A DNA stretch of 64,000 nt from Osmia lignaria lignaria (taxonomy: Eukaryota > Arthropoda > Insecta > Hymenoptera > Megachilidae). Made by a program: the position numbers and the translations under genes. Numbering within the stretch: the stretch's first letter is position 1; each line of letters opens with the position of its first letter. This document shows positions 1 through 13,306 of the stretch, piece after piece. The notes under the pieces were generated by a model. It did not search any database, had not been told where the DNA came from, and saw nothing but the letters and a program-made list of their open reading frames with translations. Location: positions 7,068,001 to 7,132,000 of the forward strand of contig NW_027478158.1 in assembly GCF_051020975.1 (NCBI RefSeq), given 5' to 3'.

Positions 1-294
1 TCAAGATATTTAAAAGTTCCGAAGCCGCACCAACATAATAGAGATACAGAAACACCGTGGCCCCTTTCTTTGAGATAACTCTGCACTAGTGCGAGCCGCA
101 AGTGCCACTTCCAGCTTAGCTGTGCAGAAGAAGAACAACAAGAAGAAGAAATATCTCGAAATATGTCCGTCAGGCCCCTTCCCTTGAGATATATCTGCAA
201 ATATCTCGGAAACGAAGCGAGCTATGGCAAAATGTTGAGAGACCTTTTTTGTAGAGAATTAAGTTTCCTACTTTTTATGTTCTATGATATTTTT
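1..294 (+). repeat. Partial satellite monomer at left edge
   Basis: The window opens inside a monomer, about 28 bp after where its TGATCA would lie. It carries CTAGTGCGAGCC at about 87-98, the variant typical of the left and right domains. It also has AAGTG instead of AAATG in the central dyad region (G at 102). The array clearly continues to the left. Confidence 0.95.
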
Positions 295-892
295 TGATCA
301 GATGCGTAGTTCTCGAGATATATCAAGATATTTAAAAGTTCCGAAGCCGCACCAACATAATAGAGATACAGAAACACCGTGGCCCCTCTCTTTGAGATAA
401 CTCTGCACTATTGCGAGCTGGAAATGCCACTTCCAGTTTAGCTGTGCAGAGGAAGAACAACAAGAAGAAGAAATATCTCGAAATATGTCCGTTAGGCCCC
501 TTCCCTTGAGATAAACCTGCAAATATCTCGGAAACGAAGCGAGCTATGGCAAAATGTTAAGAGACCTTTTTTGTAGAGAATTAAGTTTCCTACTTTTTAT
601 CTTCTATGATATTTTGTGATCAGATGCGTAGTTCTCGAGATATATCAAGATATTTAAAAGTTCCGAAGCCGCACCAACATAATAGAGATACAGAAACACC
701 GTGGCCCCTTTCTTTGAGATAACTCTGCACTACTGCGAGCTGTAAATGCCACTTCCAGCTTAGCTGTGTAGAAGAAGAACAACAAGAAGAAGAAATATCT
801 CGAAATATGTCCGTCAGGCCCCTTCCCTTGAGATATATCTGCAAATATCTCGGAAACGAAGCGAGCTATGGCAAAATGTTGAGAGACCTTTT

Positions 893-917
893 TTGTAGAG
901 AATTATGTTTCCTACAA
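893..917. repeat. Imperfect hairpin-type dyad near the monomer 3' end (example copy)
   Basis: TTGTAG at 893-898 is the reverse complement of CTACAA at 912-917; inside these arms one mismatch, one G-T wobble and two A-T pairs surround a 5-nt loop. Copies of the TTATGTTTCCTACAATTT type have the full six-pair arm, whereas copies ending CCTACTTTTT keep only GTAG/CTAC. Confidence 0.7.
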
Positions 918-3836
918 TTTATGTTCTATGATATTTTTTGATCAGAAGCGTAGTTTTCGAGATATATCGAGATATTTAAAAGTTGCGAAGCCGCACGAAC
1001 ATAATAGAGATACAGAAACACCGTGGCCCCTTTCTTTGAGATAACTCTGCACTATTGCGAGCTGGAAATGCCACTTCCAGCTTAGCTGTGCAGAGGAAGA
1101 ACAACAAGAAGAAGAAATATCTCGAAATATGTCCGTTAGGCCCCTTCCCTTGAGATAAATCTGCAAATATCTCGGAAACGAAGAGAGCTATGGCAAAATG
1201 TTAAGAGACCTTTTTTGTAGAGAATTAAGTTTCCTACTTTTTATGATCTATGATAGTTTTTGATCAGATGCGTAGTTCTCGAGATATATGAAGATATTTG
1301 AAAGTTCCGAAGCCGCACCAACATAATAGAGATACAGAAACACCGTGGCCCCTTTCTTTGAGATAACTCTGCACTATTGCGAGCTGTAAATGCCACTTCC
1401 AGCTTAGCTGTGCAGAAGAAGAACAACAAGAAGAAGAAATATCTCGAAATATGTCCGTCAGGCCAGTTCCTTTGAGCTGAATCTGCAAATATCTCGGAAA
1501 CGAAGCGAGCTATGGCAAAATGTTAAGAGGCGTTTTTTGTAGAGAATTAAGTTTCCTACTTTTTATGTTCTATGATATTTTTTGATCAGATGCGTAGTTC
1601 TCGCGATATATCAAGATATTTAAAAGTTCCGAAGCCGCACCAACATAATAGAGATACAGAAACACCGTGGCCCCTCTCTTTGAGATAACTCTGCACTATT
1701 GCGAGCTGGAAATGCCACTTCCAGTTTAGCTGTGCAGAGGAAGAACAACAAGAAGAAGAAATATCTCGAAATATGTCCGTCAGGCCCCTTCCCTTGAGAT
1801 AAATCTGCAAATATCTCGGAAAGGAAGCCAGCTATGGCAAAATGTTAAGAGACCTTTTTTGTAGAGAATTAAGTTTCCTACTTTTTATGTTCTATGATAT
1901 TTTTTGAACAGATGCGTAGTTCTCGAGATATATCAAGATATTTAAAAGTTCCGAAGCCGCACCAACATAATAGAGATACAGAAACACCGTGGCCCCTTTC
2001 TTTGAGATAACTCTGCACTATTGCGAGCTGTAAATGCCACTTCCAGCTTAGCTGTGCAGAAGAAGAACAACAAGAAGAAGAAATATCTCGAAATATGTCC
2101 GTCAGGTCCCTTCCCTTGAGATATATCTGCAAATATCTCGGAAACGAAGCGAGCTATGGCAAAATGTTAAGAGACCTTTTTTGTAGAGAATTATGTTTCC
2201 TACAATTTATGTTCTATGATATTTTTTGATCAGAAGCGTAGTTTTCGAGATATATCGAGATATTTAAAAGTTCCGAAGCCGCAGCAACATAATAGAGATA
2301 CAGAAACACCGTGGCCCCTTTCTTTGAGATAACTCTGCACTAGTGCGAGCCGCAAATGCCACTTCCAGCTTAGCTGTGCAGAAGAAGAACAACAAGAAGA
2401 AGAAATATCTCGAAATATGTCCGTCAGGCCCCTTCCCTTGAGATAAATCTGCAAATATCTCGGAAACGAAGCGAGCTATGGCAAAATGTTAAGAGACGTT
2501 TTTTGTACAGAATTATGTTTCCTACAATTTATGTTCTATGATATTTTTTGATCAGAAGCGTAGTTTTCGAGATATATCGAGATATTTAAAAGTTCCGAAG
2601 CCGCACCAACATAATAGAGATACAGAAACACCGTGGCCCCTTTCTTTGAGATAACTCTGCACTAGTGCGAGCCGCAAGTGCCACTTCCAGCTTAGCTGTG
2701 CAGAAGAAGAACAACAAGAAGAAGAAATATCTCGAAATATGTCCGTCAGGCCCCTTCCCTTGAGATATATCTGCAAATATCTCGGAAACGAAGCGAGCTA
2801 TGGCAAAATGTTGAGAGACCTTTTTTGTAGAGAATTATGTTTCCTACAATTGATGTTCTATGATATTTTTTGATCAGAAGCGTAGTTTTCGAGATATATC
2901 GAGATATTTAAAAGTTCCGAAGCCGCACGAACATAATAGAGATACAGAAACACCGTGGCCCCTTTCTTTGAGATAACTCTGCACTAGTGCGAGCCGCAAA
3001 TGCCACTTCCAGCTTAGCTGTGCAGAAGAAGAACAACAAGAAGAAGAAATATCTCGAAATATGTCCGCCAGGCCCCTTCCCTTGAGATAAATCTGCAAAT
3101 ATCTCGGAAACGAAGCGAGCTATGGCAAAATGTTAAGAAACCTTATTTGTAGAGAATTAAGTTTCCTACTTTTTATGTTCTATGATATTTTTTGATCAGA
3201 TGCGTAGTTCTCGAGATATATCAAGATATTTAAAAGTTCGGAAGCCGCACCAACATAATAGAGATACAGAAACACCGTGGCCCCTTTCTTTGAGAAAACT
3301 CTGCACTATTGCGAGCTGGAAATGCCACTTCCAGTTTAGCTGTGCAGAAGAAGAACAACAAGAAGAAGAAATATCTCGAAATATGTCCGCCAGGCCCCTT
3401 CCCTTGAGATAAATCTGCAAATATCTCGGAAACGAAGCGAGCTATGGCAAAATGTTAAGAAACCTTATTTGTAGAGAATTAAGTTTCCTACTTTTTATGT
3501 TCTATGATATTTTTTGATCAGATGCGTAGTTCTCGAGATATATCAAGATATTTAAAAGTTCGGAAGCCGCACCAACATAATAGAGATACAGCAACACCGT
3601 GGCCCCTTTCTTTGAGATAACTCTGCGCTATTGCGAGCTGGAAATGCCACTTCCAGTTTAGCTGTGCAGAAGAAGAACAACAAGAAGAAGAAATATCTCG
3701 AAATATGTCCGTCAGGCCCCTTCCCTTGAGATGTATCTGCAAATATCTCGGAAACGAAGCGAGCTATGGCAAAATGTTAAGAGACCTTTTTTGTAGAGAA
3801 TTATGTTTCCTACTTTTTATGTTCTATGATATTTTT

Positions 3837-4899
3837 TGATCAGATGCGTAGTTCTCGAGATATATCAAGATATTTAAAAGTTCCGAAGCTGCACCAACAT
3901 AATAGAGGTACAGAAACACCGTGGCCCCTTCCTTTGAGATAACTCTGCACTATTGCGAGCTGCAAATGCTGCTTCCAGCTTAGCTGTGCAGAAGAAGAAC
4001 AACAAGAAGAAGAAATATCTCGAAATATGTCCGTCAGGCCCCTTCCCTTGAGATATATCTGCAAATATCTCGGAAACGAAGCGAGCTATGGCAAAATGTT
4101 GAGAGACCTTTTTTGTAGAGAATTAAGTTTCCTACTTTTTATGTTCTATGATATTTTTTGATCTGATGCGTAGTTCTCGAGATATATCAAGATATTTAAA
4201 AGTTCCGAAGCCGCACCAACATAATAGAGATACAGAAACACCGTGGCCCCTTTCTTTGAGATAACTCTGCACTATTGCGAGCTGCAAATGCCACTTCCAG
4301 CTTAGCTGTGCAGAGGAAGAACAACAAGAAGAAGAAATATCTCGAAATATGTCCGTCAGGACCCTTCCCTTGACATAAATCTGCAAATATCTCGGAAACG
4401 AAGCGAGCTATGGCAAAACGTTAAGAGACCTTTTTTGTAGAGAATTATGTTTCCTACAATTTATGTTCTATGATATTTTTTGATCAGAAGCGTAGTTTTC
4501 GAGATATATCGAGATATTTAAAAGTTCCGAAGCCGCACCAACATAATAGAGATACAGAAACACCGTGGCCCCTTTCTTTGAGATAACTCTGCGCTATTGC
4601 GAGCTGGAAATGCCACTTCCAGTTTAGCTGTGCAGAAGAAGAACAACAAGAAGAAGAAATATCTCGAAATATGTCCGTCAGGCCCCTTCCCTTGAGATAA
4701 ATCTGCAAATATCTCAGAAACGAAGCGAGCTATTGCAAAATGTTAAGAGACCTTTTTTGTAGAGAATTAAGGTTCCTACTTTTTATGTTCTATGATATTT
4801 TTCGATCAGAAACGTAGTTTTCGAGATATATCGAGATATTTAAAAGTTCCGAAGCCGCACCAACATAATAGAGATACAGAAACACCGTGGCCCCTTTCT
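3837..4899 (+). repeat. Partial repeat of the 12-mer start (offset 4188 bp from 8025)
   Basis: Three monomers and part of a fourth match 8025-9087 almost base for base. The shared variants include TGATCT replacing TGATCA (4159 and 8347) and CGATCA (4803 and 8991). The match ends near 4899, where CTTCGGG here faces CTTCGAG there. The offset of 4188 bp is 13 monomers plus the 2-bp insertion, so this stretch belongs to a 13-monomer relative of the 12-mer that follows. Confidence 0.85.
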
Positions 4900-5639
4900 T
4901 CGGGATAACTCTGCACTATTGCGAGCTGGAAATGCCACTTCCAGTTTAGCTGTGCAGAAGAAGAACAACAAGAAGAAGAAATATCTCGAAATATGTCCGT
5001 CAGGACCCTTCCCTTGAGATAAATCTGCAAATATCTCGGAAACGAAGCGAGCTATGGCAAAACGTTAAGAGACCTTTTTTGTAGAGAATTATGTTTCCTA
5101 CAATTTATGTTCTATGATATTTTTTGATCAGAAGCGTAGTTTTCGAGATATATCGAGATATTTAAAAGTTCCGAAGCCGCACCAACATAATAGAGATACA
5201 GAAACACCGTGGCCCCTTTCTTTGAGATAACTCTGCACTATTGCGAGCTGCAAATGCCACTTCCAGCTTAGCTGTGCAGAAGAAGAACAACAAGAAGAAG
5301 AAGTATCTCGAAATATGTCCGTCAGGCCCCTTCCCTTGAGATAAATCTGCAAATATCTCGGAAACGAAGCGAGCTATGGCAAAATGTTAAGATACCTTTT
5401 TTGTAGAGAATTAAGTTTCCTACTTTTTATGTTCTATGATATTTTTTGATCAGATGCGTAGTTCTCGAGATATATCAAGATATTTCAAAGTTCCGAAGCT
5501 GCATCAACATAATAGAGGTACAGAAACACCGTGGCCCCTTTCTTTGAGATAACTCTGCACTATTGCGAGCTGCAAATGCTGCTTCCAGCTTAGCTGTGCA
5601 GAAGAAGAACAACAAGAAGAAGAAATATTCCGAAATATG

Positions 5640-8600
5640 TCCGTCAGGACCCTTCCCTTGAGATAAATCTGCAAATATCTCGGAAACGAATCGAGCTATG
5701 GCAAAATGTTAAGAGACCTTTTTTGTAGAGAATTATGTTCCCTACAATTTACGTTCTATGATATTTTTTGATCAGAAGCGTAGTTTTCGAGATATATCGA
5801 GATATTTAAAAGATCCGAAGCCGCACCAACATAATAGAGATACAGAAACACCGTGGCCCCTTTCTTTGAGATAACTCTGCGCTATTGCGAGCTGGAAATG
5901 CCACTTCCAGTTTAGCTGTGCAGAAGAAGAACAACAAGAAGAAGAAATATCTCGAAATATGTCCGTCAGGCCCCTTCCCTTGAGATAAATCTGCAAATAT
6001 CTCAGAAACGAAGCGAGCTATTGCAAAATGTTAAGAGACCTTTTTTGTAGAAAATTAGGTTTTCTACTTTTTATGTTCTATGATATTTTTTGATCAGGTG
6101 CGTAGTTCTCGAGATATATCAAGATATTTAAAAGTTCCGAAGCCGCACCAACATAATAGAGATACAGAAACACCGTGGCCCCTTTCTTTGAGATAACTCT
6201 GCACTATTGCGCGCTGCAAATGCCACTTCCAGCTTAGCTGTGCAGAAGAAGAAGAACAAGAAGAAGAAATATCTCGAAATATGTCCGTCAGGCCCCTTCC
6301 CTTGAGATAAATCTGCAAATATCTCGGAAACGAAGCAAGCTATGGCAAAATGTTAAGATACCTTTTTTGTAGAGAATTAAGTTTCCTACTTTTTATGTTC
6401 TATGATATTTTTTGATCAGATGCGTAGTTTTCGAGATATATCAAGATATTTAAAAGTTCCGAAGCTGCACCAACATAATAGAGGTACAGAAACACCGTGG
6501 CCCCTTTCTTTGAGATAACTCTGCACTATTGCAAGCTGCAAATGACACTTCCAGCTTAGCTGTGCAGAAGAAGAACAACAAGAAGAAGAAATATTTCGAA
6601 ATATGTCTGTCAGGCCCCTTCCCTTGAGATAAATCTGCAAATATCTCGGAAACGAAGCGATCTACGGCAAAATGTTAAGAGACCTTTTTTGTAGAAAATT
6701 AGGTTTCCTACTTTTTATGTTCTATGATATTTTTTGATCAGATGCGTAGTTCTCGAGATATATCAAGATATTTAAAAGTTCCGAAGCCGCACCAACATAA
6801 TAGAGATACAGAAACACCGTGGCCCCTTTCTTTGAGATAACTCTGCACTATTGCGCGCTGCAAATGCCACTTCCAGCTTAGCTGTGCAGAAGAAGAAGAA
6901 CAAGAAGAAGAAATATATTTCGAAATATGTCCGTCAGGCCCCTTCCCTTGAGATAAATCTGCAAATATCTCGGAAACGAAGCGAGCTATGGCAAAATGTT
7001 AAGAGACCTTCTTTGTAGAGAATTAAGTTTCCTACTTTTTATGTTCTATGATATTTTTTGATCAGATGCGTAGTTCTCGAGATATATCCAGATATTTAAA
7101 AGTTCCGAAGCCGCACCAACATAATAGAGATACAGAAACACTGTGGCCCCTTTCTTTGAGATAACTCTGCACTACTGCGAGCTGCAAATGCCACTTCCAG
7201 CTTAGCTGTGCAGAAGAAGAAGAACAAGAAGAAGAAATATCTCGAAATATGTCCGTCAGGCCCCTTCCCTTGAGATAAATCTGCAAATATCTCGGAAACG
7301 AAGCGAGCTATGGCAAAATGTTAAGAGACCTCCTTTGTAGAGAATTAAGTTTCCTACTTTTTATGTTCTATGATATTTTTTGATCAGATGCGTAGTTCTC
7401 GAGATATATCCAGATATTTAAAAGTTCCGAAGCCGCACCAACATAATAGAGATACAGAAACACTGTGGCCCCTTTCTTTGAGATAACTCTGCACTACTGC
7501 GAGCTGCAAATGCCACTTCCAGCTTAGCTGTGCAGAAGAAGAAGAACAAGAAGAAGAAATATCTCGAAATATGTCCGTCAGGCCCCTTCCCTTGAGATAA
7601 ATCTGCAAATATCTCGGAAACGAAGCGAGCTATGGCAAAATGTTAAGAGACCTCCTTTGTAGAGAATTAAGTTTCCTACTTTTTATGTTCTATGATATTT
7701 TTTGATCAGATGCGTAGTTCTCGAGATATATCCAGATATTTAAAAGTTCCGAAGCCGCACCAACATAATAGAGATACAGAAACACTGTGGCCCCTTTCTT
7801 TGAGATAACTCTGCACTACTGCGAGCTGCAAATGCCACTTCCAGCTTAGCTGTGCAGAAGAAGAACAACAAGAAGAAGAAATATCTCGAAATATGTCCAT
7901 CAGTCCCCTTCCCTTGAGATAAATCTGCAAATATCTCGGAAACGAAGCGAGCTATGGCAAAATGTTAAGAGACCTTATTTGTAGAGAATTAAGTTTCCCA
8001 CTTTTTATGTTCGATGATATTTTTTGATCAGATGCGTAGTTCTCGAGATATATCAAGATATTTAAAAGTTCCGAAGCTGCACCAACATAATAGAGGTACA
8101 GAAACACCGTGGCCCCTTCCTTTGAGATAACTCTGCACTATTGCGAGCTGCAAATGCTGCTTCCAGCTTAGCTGTGCAGAAGAAGAACAACAAGAAGAAG
8201 AAATATCTCGAAATATGTCCGTCAGGCCCCTTCCCTTGAGATATATCTGCAAATATCTCGGAAACGAAGCGAGCTATGGCAAAATGTTGAGAGACCTTTT
8301 TTGTAGAGAATTAAGTTTCCTACTTTTTATGTTCTATGATATTTTTTGATCTGATGCGTAGTTCTCGAGATATATCAAGATATTTAAAAGTTCCGAAGCC
8401 GCACCAACATAATAGAGATACAGAAACACCGTGGCCCCTTTCTTTGAGATAACTCTGCACTATTGCGAGCTGCAAATGCCACTTCCAGCTTAGCTGTGCA
8501 GAGGAAGAACAACAAGAAGAAGAAATATCTCGAAATATGTCCGTCAGGACCCTTCCCTTGACATAAATCTGCAAATATCTCGGAAACGAAGCGAGCTATG

Positions 8601-9505
8601 GCAAAACGTTAAGAGACCTTTTTTGTAGAGAATTATGTTTCCTACAATTTATGTTCTATGATATTTTTTGATCAGAAGCGTAGTTTTCGAGATATATCGA
8701 GATATTTAAAAGTTCCGAAGCCGCACCAACATAATAGAGATACAGAAACACCGTGGCCCCTTTCTTTGAGATAACTCTGCGCTATTGCGAGCTGGAAATG
8801 CCACTTCCAGTTTAGCTGTGCAGAAGAAGAACAACAAGAAGAAGAAATATCTCGAAATATGTCCGTCAGGCCCCTTCCCTTGAGATAAATCTGCAAATAT
8901 CTCAGAAACGAAGCGAGCTATTGCAAAATGTTAAGAGACCTTTTTTGTAGAGAATTAAGGTTCCTACTTTTTATGTTCTATGATATTTTTCGATCAGAAG
9001 CGTAGTTTTCGAGATATATCGAGATATTTAAAAGTTCCGAAGCCGCACCAACATAATAGAGATACAGAAACACCGTGGCCCCTTTCTTCGAGATAACTCT
9101 GCACTATTGCGCGCTGCAAATGCCACTTCCAGCTTAGCTGTGCAGAAGAAGAAGAACAAGAAGAAGAAATATCTCGAAATATGTCCGTCAGGCCCCTTCC
9201 CTTGAGATAAATCTGCAAATATCTCGGAAACGAAGCAAGTTATGGCAAAATGTTAAGATACCTTTTTTGTAGAGAATTAAGTTTCCTACTTTTTATGTTC
9301 TATGATATTTTTTGATCAGATGCGTAGTTCTCGAGATATATCAAGATATTTAAAAGTTCCGAAGCGGCACCAACATAATAGAGGTACAGAAACACCGTGG
9401 CCCCTTTCTTTGAGATAACTCTGCACTATTGCGAGCTGCAAATGCTGCTTCCAGCTTAGCTGTGCAGAAGAAGAACAACAAGAAGAAGAAATATCCCGAA
9501 ATATG
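5640..9505 (+). repeat. 12-mer higher-order unit, copy 1 (3866 bp)
   Basis: This segment is followed directly by a near-identical copy at an offset of 3866 bp, which is 12 x 322 + 2. Diagnostic shared changes are a 2-bp AT insertion in the monomer from 6735 (near 6911), CCATCAGTCC at 7897, TTTCCCAC near 7995, and a lost TGATCA at 8347 and 8991. The phase chosen here is where the match begins, not a biological boundary. Confidence 0.9.
6735..7058 (+). repeat. 324-bp monomer with 2-bp insertion
   Basis: An extra AT is present after the GAA tract, giving AAATATATTTCG near 6911 where other copies read AAATATCTCG or AAATATTTCG. It is one of only two 324-bp copies in the window and marks the 3866-bp unit. 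The insertion also shifts the open minus-strand frame. Confidence 0.93.
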
Positions 9506-12500
9506 TCCGTCAGGACCCTTCCCTTGAGATAAATCTGCAAATATCTCGGAAACGAATCGAGCTATGGCAAAATGTTAAGAGACCTTTTTTGTAGAGAATT
9601 ATGTTCCCTACAATTTACGTTCTATGATATTTTTTGATCAGAAGCGTAGTTTTCGAGATATATCGAGATATTTAAAAGATCCGAAGCCGCACCAACATAA
9701 TAGAGATACAGAAACACCGTGGCCCCTTTCTTTGAGATAACTCTGCGCTATTGCGAGCTGGAAATGCCACTTCCAGTTTAGCTGTGCAGAAGAAGAACAA
9801 CAAGAAGAAGAAATATCTCGAAATATGTCCGTCAGGCCCCTTCCCTTGAGATAAATCTGCAAATATCTCAGAAACGAAGCGAGCTATTGCAAAATGTTAA
9901 GAGACCTTTTTTGTAGAAAATTAGGTTTTCTACTTTTTATGTTCTATGATATTTTTTGATCAGGTGCGTAGTTCTCGAGATATATCAAGATATTTAAAAG
10001 TTCCGAAGCCGCACCAACATAATAGAGATACAGAAACACCGTGGCCCCTTTCTTTGAGATAACTCTGCACTATTGCGCGCTGCAAATGCCACTTCCAGCT
10101 TAGCTGTGCAGAAGAAGAAGAACAAGAAGAAGAAATATCTCGAAATATGTCCGTCAGGCCCCTTCCCTTGAGATAAATCTGCAAATATCTCGGAAACGAA
10201 GCAAGCTATGGCAAAATGTTAAGATACCTTTTTTGTAGAGAATTAAGTTTCCTACTTTTTATGTTCTATGATATTTTTTGATCAGATGCGTAGTTTTCGA
10301 GATATATCAAGATATTTAAAAGTTCCGAAGCTGCACCAACATAATAGAGGTACAGAAACACCGTGGCCCCTTTCTTTGAGATAACTCTGCACTATTGCAA
10401 GCTGCAAATGACACTTCCAGCTTAGCTGTGCAGAAGAAGAACAACAAGAAGAAGAAATATTTCGAAATATGTCTGTCAGGCCCCTTCCCTTGAGATAAAT
10501 CTGCAAATATCTCGGAAACGAAGCGATCTACGGCAAAATGTTAAGAGACCTTTTTTGTAGAAAATTAGGTTTCCTACTTTTTATGTTCTATGATATTTTT
10601 TGATCAGATGCGTAGTTCTCGAGATATATCAAGATATTTAAAAGTTCCGAAGCCGCACCAACATAATAGAGATACAGAAACACCGTGGCCCCTTTCTTTG
10701 AGATAACTCTGCACTATTGCGCGCTGCAAATGCCACTTCCAGCTTAGCTGTGCAGAAGAAGAAGAACAAGAAGAAGAAATATATTTCGAAATATGTCCGT
10801 CAGGCCCCTTCCCTTGAGATAAATCTGCAAATATCTCGGAAACGAAGCGAGCTATGGCAAAATGTTAAGAGACCTTCTTTGTAGAGAATTAAGTTTCCTA
10901 CTTTTTATGTTCTATGATATTTTTTGATCAGATGCGTAGTTCTCGAGATATATCCAGATATTTAAAAGTTCCGAAGCCGCACCAACATAATAGAGATACA
11001 GAAACACTGTGGCCCCTTTCTTTGAGATAACTCTGCACTACTGCGAGCTGCAAATGCCACTTCCAGCTTAGCTGTGCAGAAGAAGAAGAACAAGAAGAAG
11101 AAATATCTCGAAATATGTCCGTCAGGCCCCTTCCCTTGAGATAAATCTGCAAATATCTCGGAAACGAAGCGAGCTATGGCAAAATGTTAAGAGACCTCCT
11201 TTGTAGAGAATTAAGTTTCCTACTTTTTATGTTCTATGATATTTTTTGATCAGATGCGTAGTTCTCGAGATATATCCAGATATTTAAAAGTTCCGAAGCC
11301 GCACCAACATAATAGAGATACAGAAACACTGTGGCCCCTTTCTTTGAGATAACTCTGCACTACTGCGAGCTGCAAATGCCACTTCCAGCTTAGCTGTGCA
11401 GAAGAAGAAGAACAAGAAGAAGAAATATCTCGAAATATGTCCGTCAGGCCCCTTCCCTTGAGATAAATCTGCAAATATCTCGGAAACGAAGCGAGCTATG
11501 GCAAAATGTTAAGAGACCTCCTTTGTAGAGAATTAAGTTTCCTACTTTTTATGTTCTATGATATTTTTTGATCAGATGCGTAGTTCTCGAGATATATCCA
11601 GATATTTAAAAGTTCCGAAGCCGCACCAACATAATAGAGATACAGAAACACTGTGGCCCCTTTCTTTGAGATAACTCTGCACTACTGCGAGCTGCAAATG
11701 CCACTTCCAGCTTAGCTGTGCAGAAGAAGAACAACAAGAAGAAGAAATATCTCGAAATATGTCCATCAGTCCCCTTCCCTTGAGATAAATCTGCAAATAT
11801 CTCGGAAACGAAGCGAGCTATGGCAAAATGTTAAGAGACCTTATTTGTAGAGAATTAAGTTTCCCACTTTTTATGTTCGATGATATTTTTTGATCAGATG
11901 CGTAGTTCTCGAGATATATCAAGATATTTAAAAGTTCCGAAGCTGCACCAACATAATAGAGGTACAGAAACACCGTGGCCCCTTCCTTTGAGATAACTCT
12001 GCACTATTGCGAGCTGCAAATGCTGCTTCCAGCTTAGCTGTGCAGAAGAAGAACAACAAGAAGAAGAAATATCTCGAAATATGTCCGTCAGGCCCCTTCC
12101 CTTGAGATATATCTGCAAATATCTCGGAAACGAAGCGAGCTATGGCAAAATGTTGAGAGACCTTTTTTGTAGAGAATTAAGTTTCCTACTTTTTATGTTC
12201 TATGATATTTTTTGATCTGATGCGTAGTTCTCGAGATATATCAAGATATTTAAAAGTTCCGAAGCCGCACCAACATAATAGAGATACAGAAACACCGTGG
12301 CCCCTTTCTTTGAGATAACTCTGCACTATTGCGAGCTGCAAATGCCACTTCCAGCTTAGCTGTGCAGAGGAAGAACAACAAGAAGAAGAAATATCTCGAA
12401 ATATGTCCGTCAGGACCCTTCCCTTGACATAAATCTGCAAATATCTCGGAAACGAAGCGAGCTATGGCAAAACGTTAAGAGACCTTTTTTGTAGAGAATT

Positions 12501-13306
12501 ATGTTTCCTACAATTTATGTTCTATGATATTTTTTGATCAGAAGCGTAGTTTTCGAGATATATCGAGATATTTAAAAGTTCCGAAGCCGCACCAACATAA
12601 TAGAGATACAGAAACACCGTGGCCCCTTTCTTTGAGATAACTCTGCGCTATTGCGAGCTGGAAATGCCACTTCCAGTTTAGCTGTGCAGAAGAAGAACAA
12701 CAAGAAGAAGAAATATCTCGAAATATGTCCGTCAGGCCCCTTCCCTTGAGATAAATCTGCAAATATCTCAGAAACGAAGCGAGCTATTGCAAAATGTTAA
12801 GAGACCTTTTTTGTAGAGAATTAAGGTTCCTACTTTTTATGTTCTATGATATTTTTCGATCAGAAGCGTAGTTTTCGAGATATATCGAGATATTTAAAAG
12901 TTCCGAAGCCGCACCAACATAATAGAGATACAGAAACACCGTGGCCCCTTTCTTCGAGATAACTCTGCACTATTGCGCGCTGCAAATGCCACTTCCAGCT
13001 TAGCTGTGCAGAAGAAGAAGAACAAGAAGAAGAAATATCTCGAAATATGTCCGTCAGGCCCCTTCCCTTGAGATAAATCTGCAAATATCTCGGAAACGAA
13101 GCAAGTTATGGCAAAATGTTAAGATACCTTTTTTGTAGAGAATTAAGTTTCCTACTTTTTATGTTCTATGATATTTTTTGATCAGATGCGTAGTTCTCGA
13201 GATATATCAAGATATTTAAAAGTTCCGAAGCGGCACCAACATAATAGAGGTACAGAAACACCGTGGCCCCTTTCTTTGAGATAACTCTGCACTATTGCGA
13301 GCTGCA
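9506..13306 (+). repeat. 12-mer higher-order unit, copy 2 (nearly complete)
   Basis: This is the second copy of the 3866-bp unit. It repeats the AT insertion (near 10777), CCATCAGTCC at 11763, and the altered TGATCA sites at 12213 and 12857. The match to copy 1 ends near 13306, where the next monomer switches from GCTGCTTCC to GCCACTTCC and then follows another monomer type. The break inside a monomer suggests an exchange point. Confidence 0.88.
10601..10924 (+). repeat. 324-bp monomer with 2-bp insertion (second copy)
   Basis: The same AT insertion as in the monomer from 6735 lies exactly 3866 bp later. The shared indel shows that the two monomers descend from one event, copied with the whole 12-monomer block. 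Confidence 0.93.

Larger units (their letters stand above)
1..3836 (+). repeat. Left domain: mixed satellite monomers without a clear higher-order unit
   Basis: Eleven complete copies follow the partial copy. They mix the TTCTCGAG form (opening with TGATCAGATGCG) and the TTTTCGAG form (opening with TGATCAGAAGCG). CTAGTGCGAGCC, which is characteristic of the right domain, occurs at the left edge and in the copies starting 2227, 2549 and 2871. None of the central-domain markers (AGAGGTACAG, GCTGCATCAAC, or the G-substituted GAA tract) is present. Individual copies carry private changes, such as loss of TGATCA (TGAACA at 1905) and GGAAAGGAAG near 1818. Adjacent monomers look less uniform than in later blocks. 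Confidence 0.75.

Noticed and set aside
298..522. Minus-strand 74-codon open frame repeated in most monomers (this is one example)
   Set aside because: It starts with TTG, not ATG, and ends at the TGA within TGATCA. It cannot run on from monomer to monomer because 322 is not a multiple of three. Stops, a 2-bp insertion and 1-bp deletions in it have been amplified. No recognisable domain or family.
1241..1429. Other short frames on the minus strand, also at 30925-31131, 33501-33707, 51855-52061, 54752-54958 and 58615-58821
   Set aside because: These are alternative-frame readings of the same monomer that remain open because of single substitutions in some copies.
3182..3412. Plus-strand ATG frame of 76 codons, and a similar one at 34437-34649
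   Set aside because: In ordinary monomers this frame stops after 38 codons at GATAA. Only single substitutions (GAGAAAACTC near 3293 and GATATCTCTG near 34531) extend it. Two of 197 copies is chance; no promoter or homology is visible.
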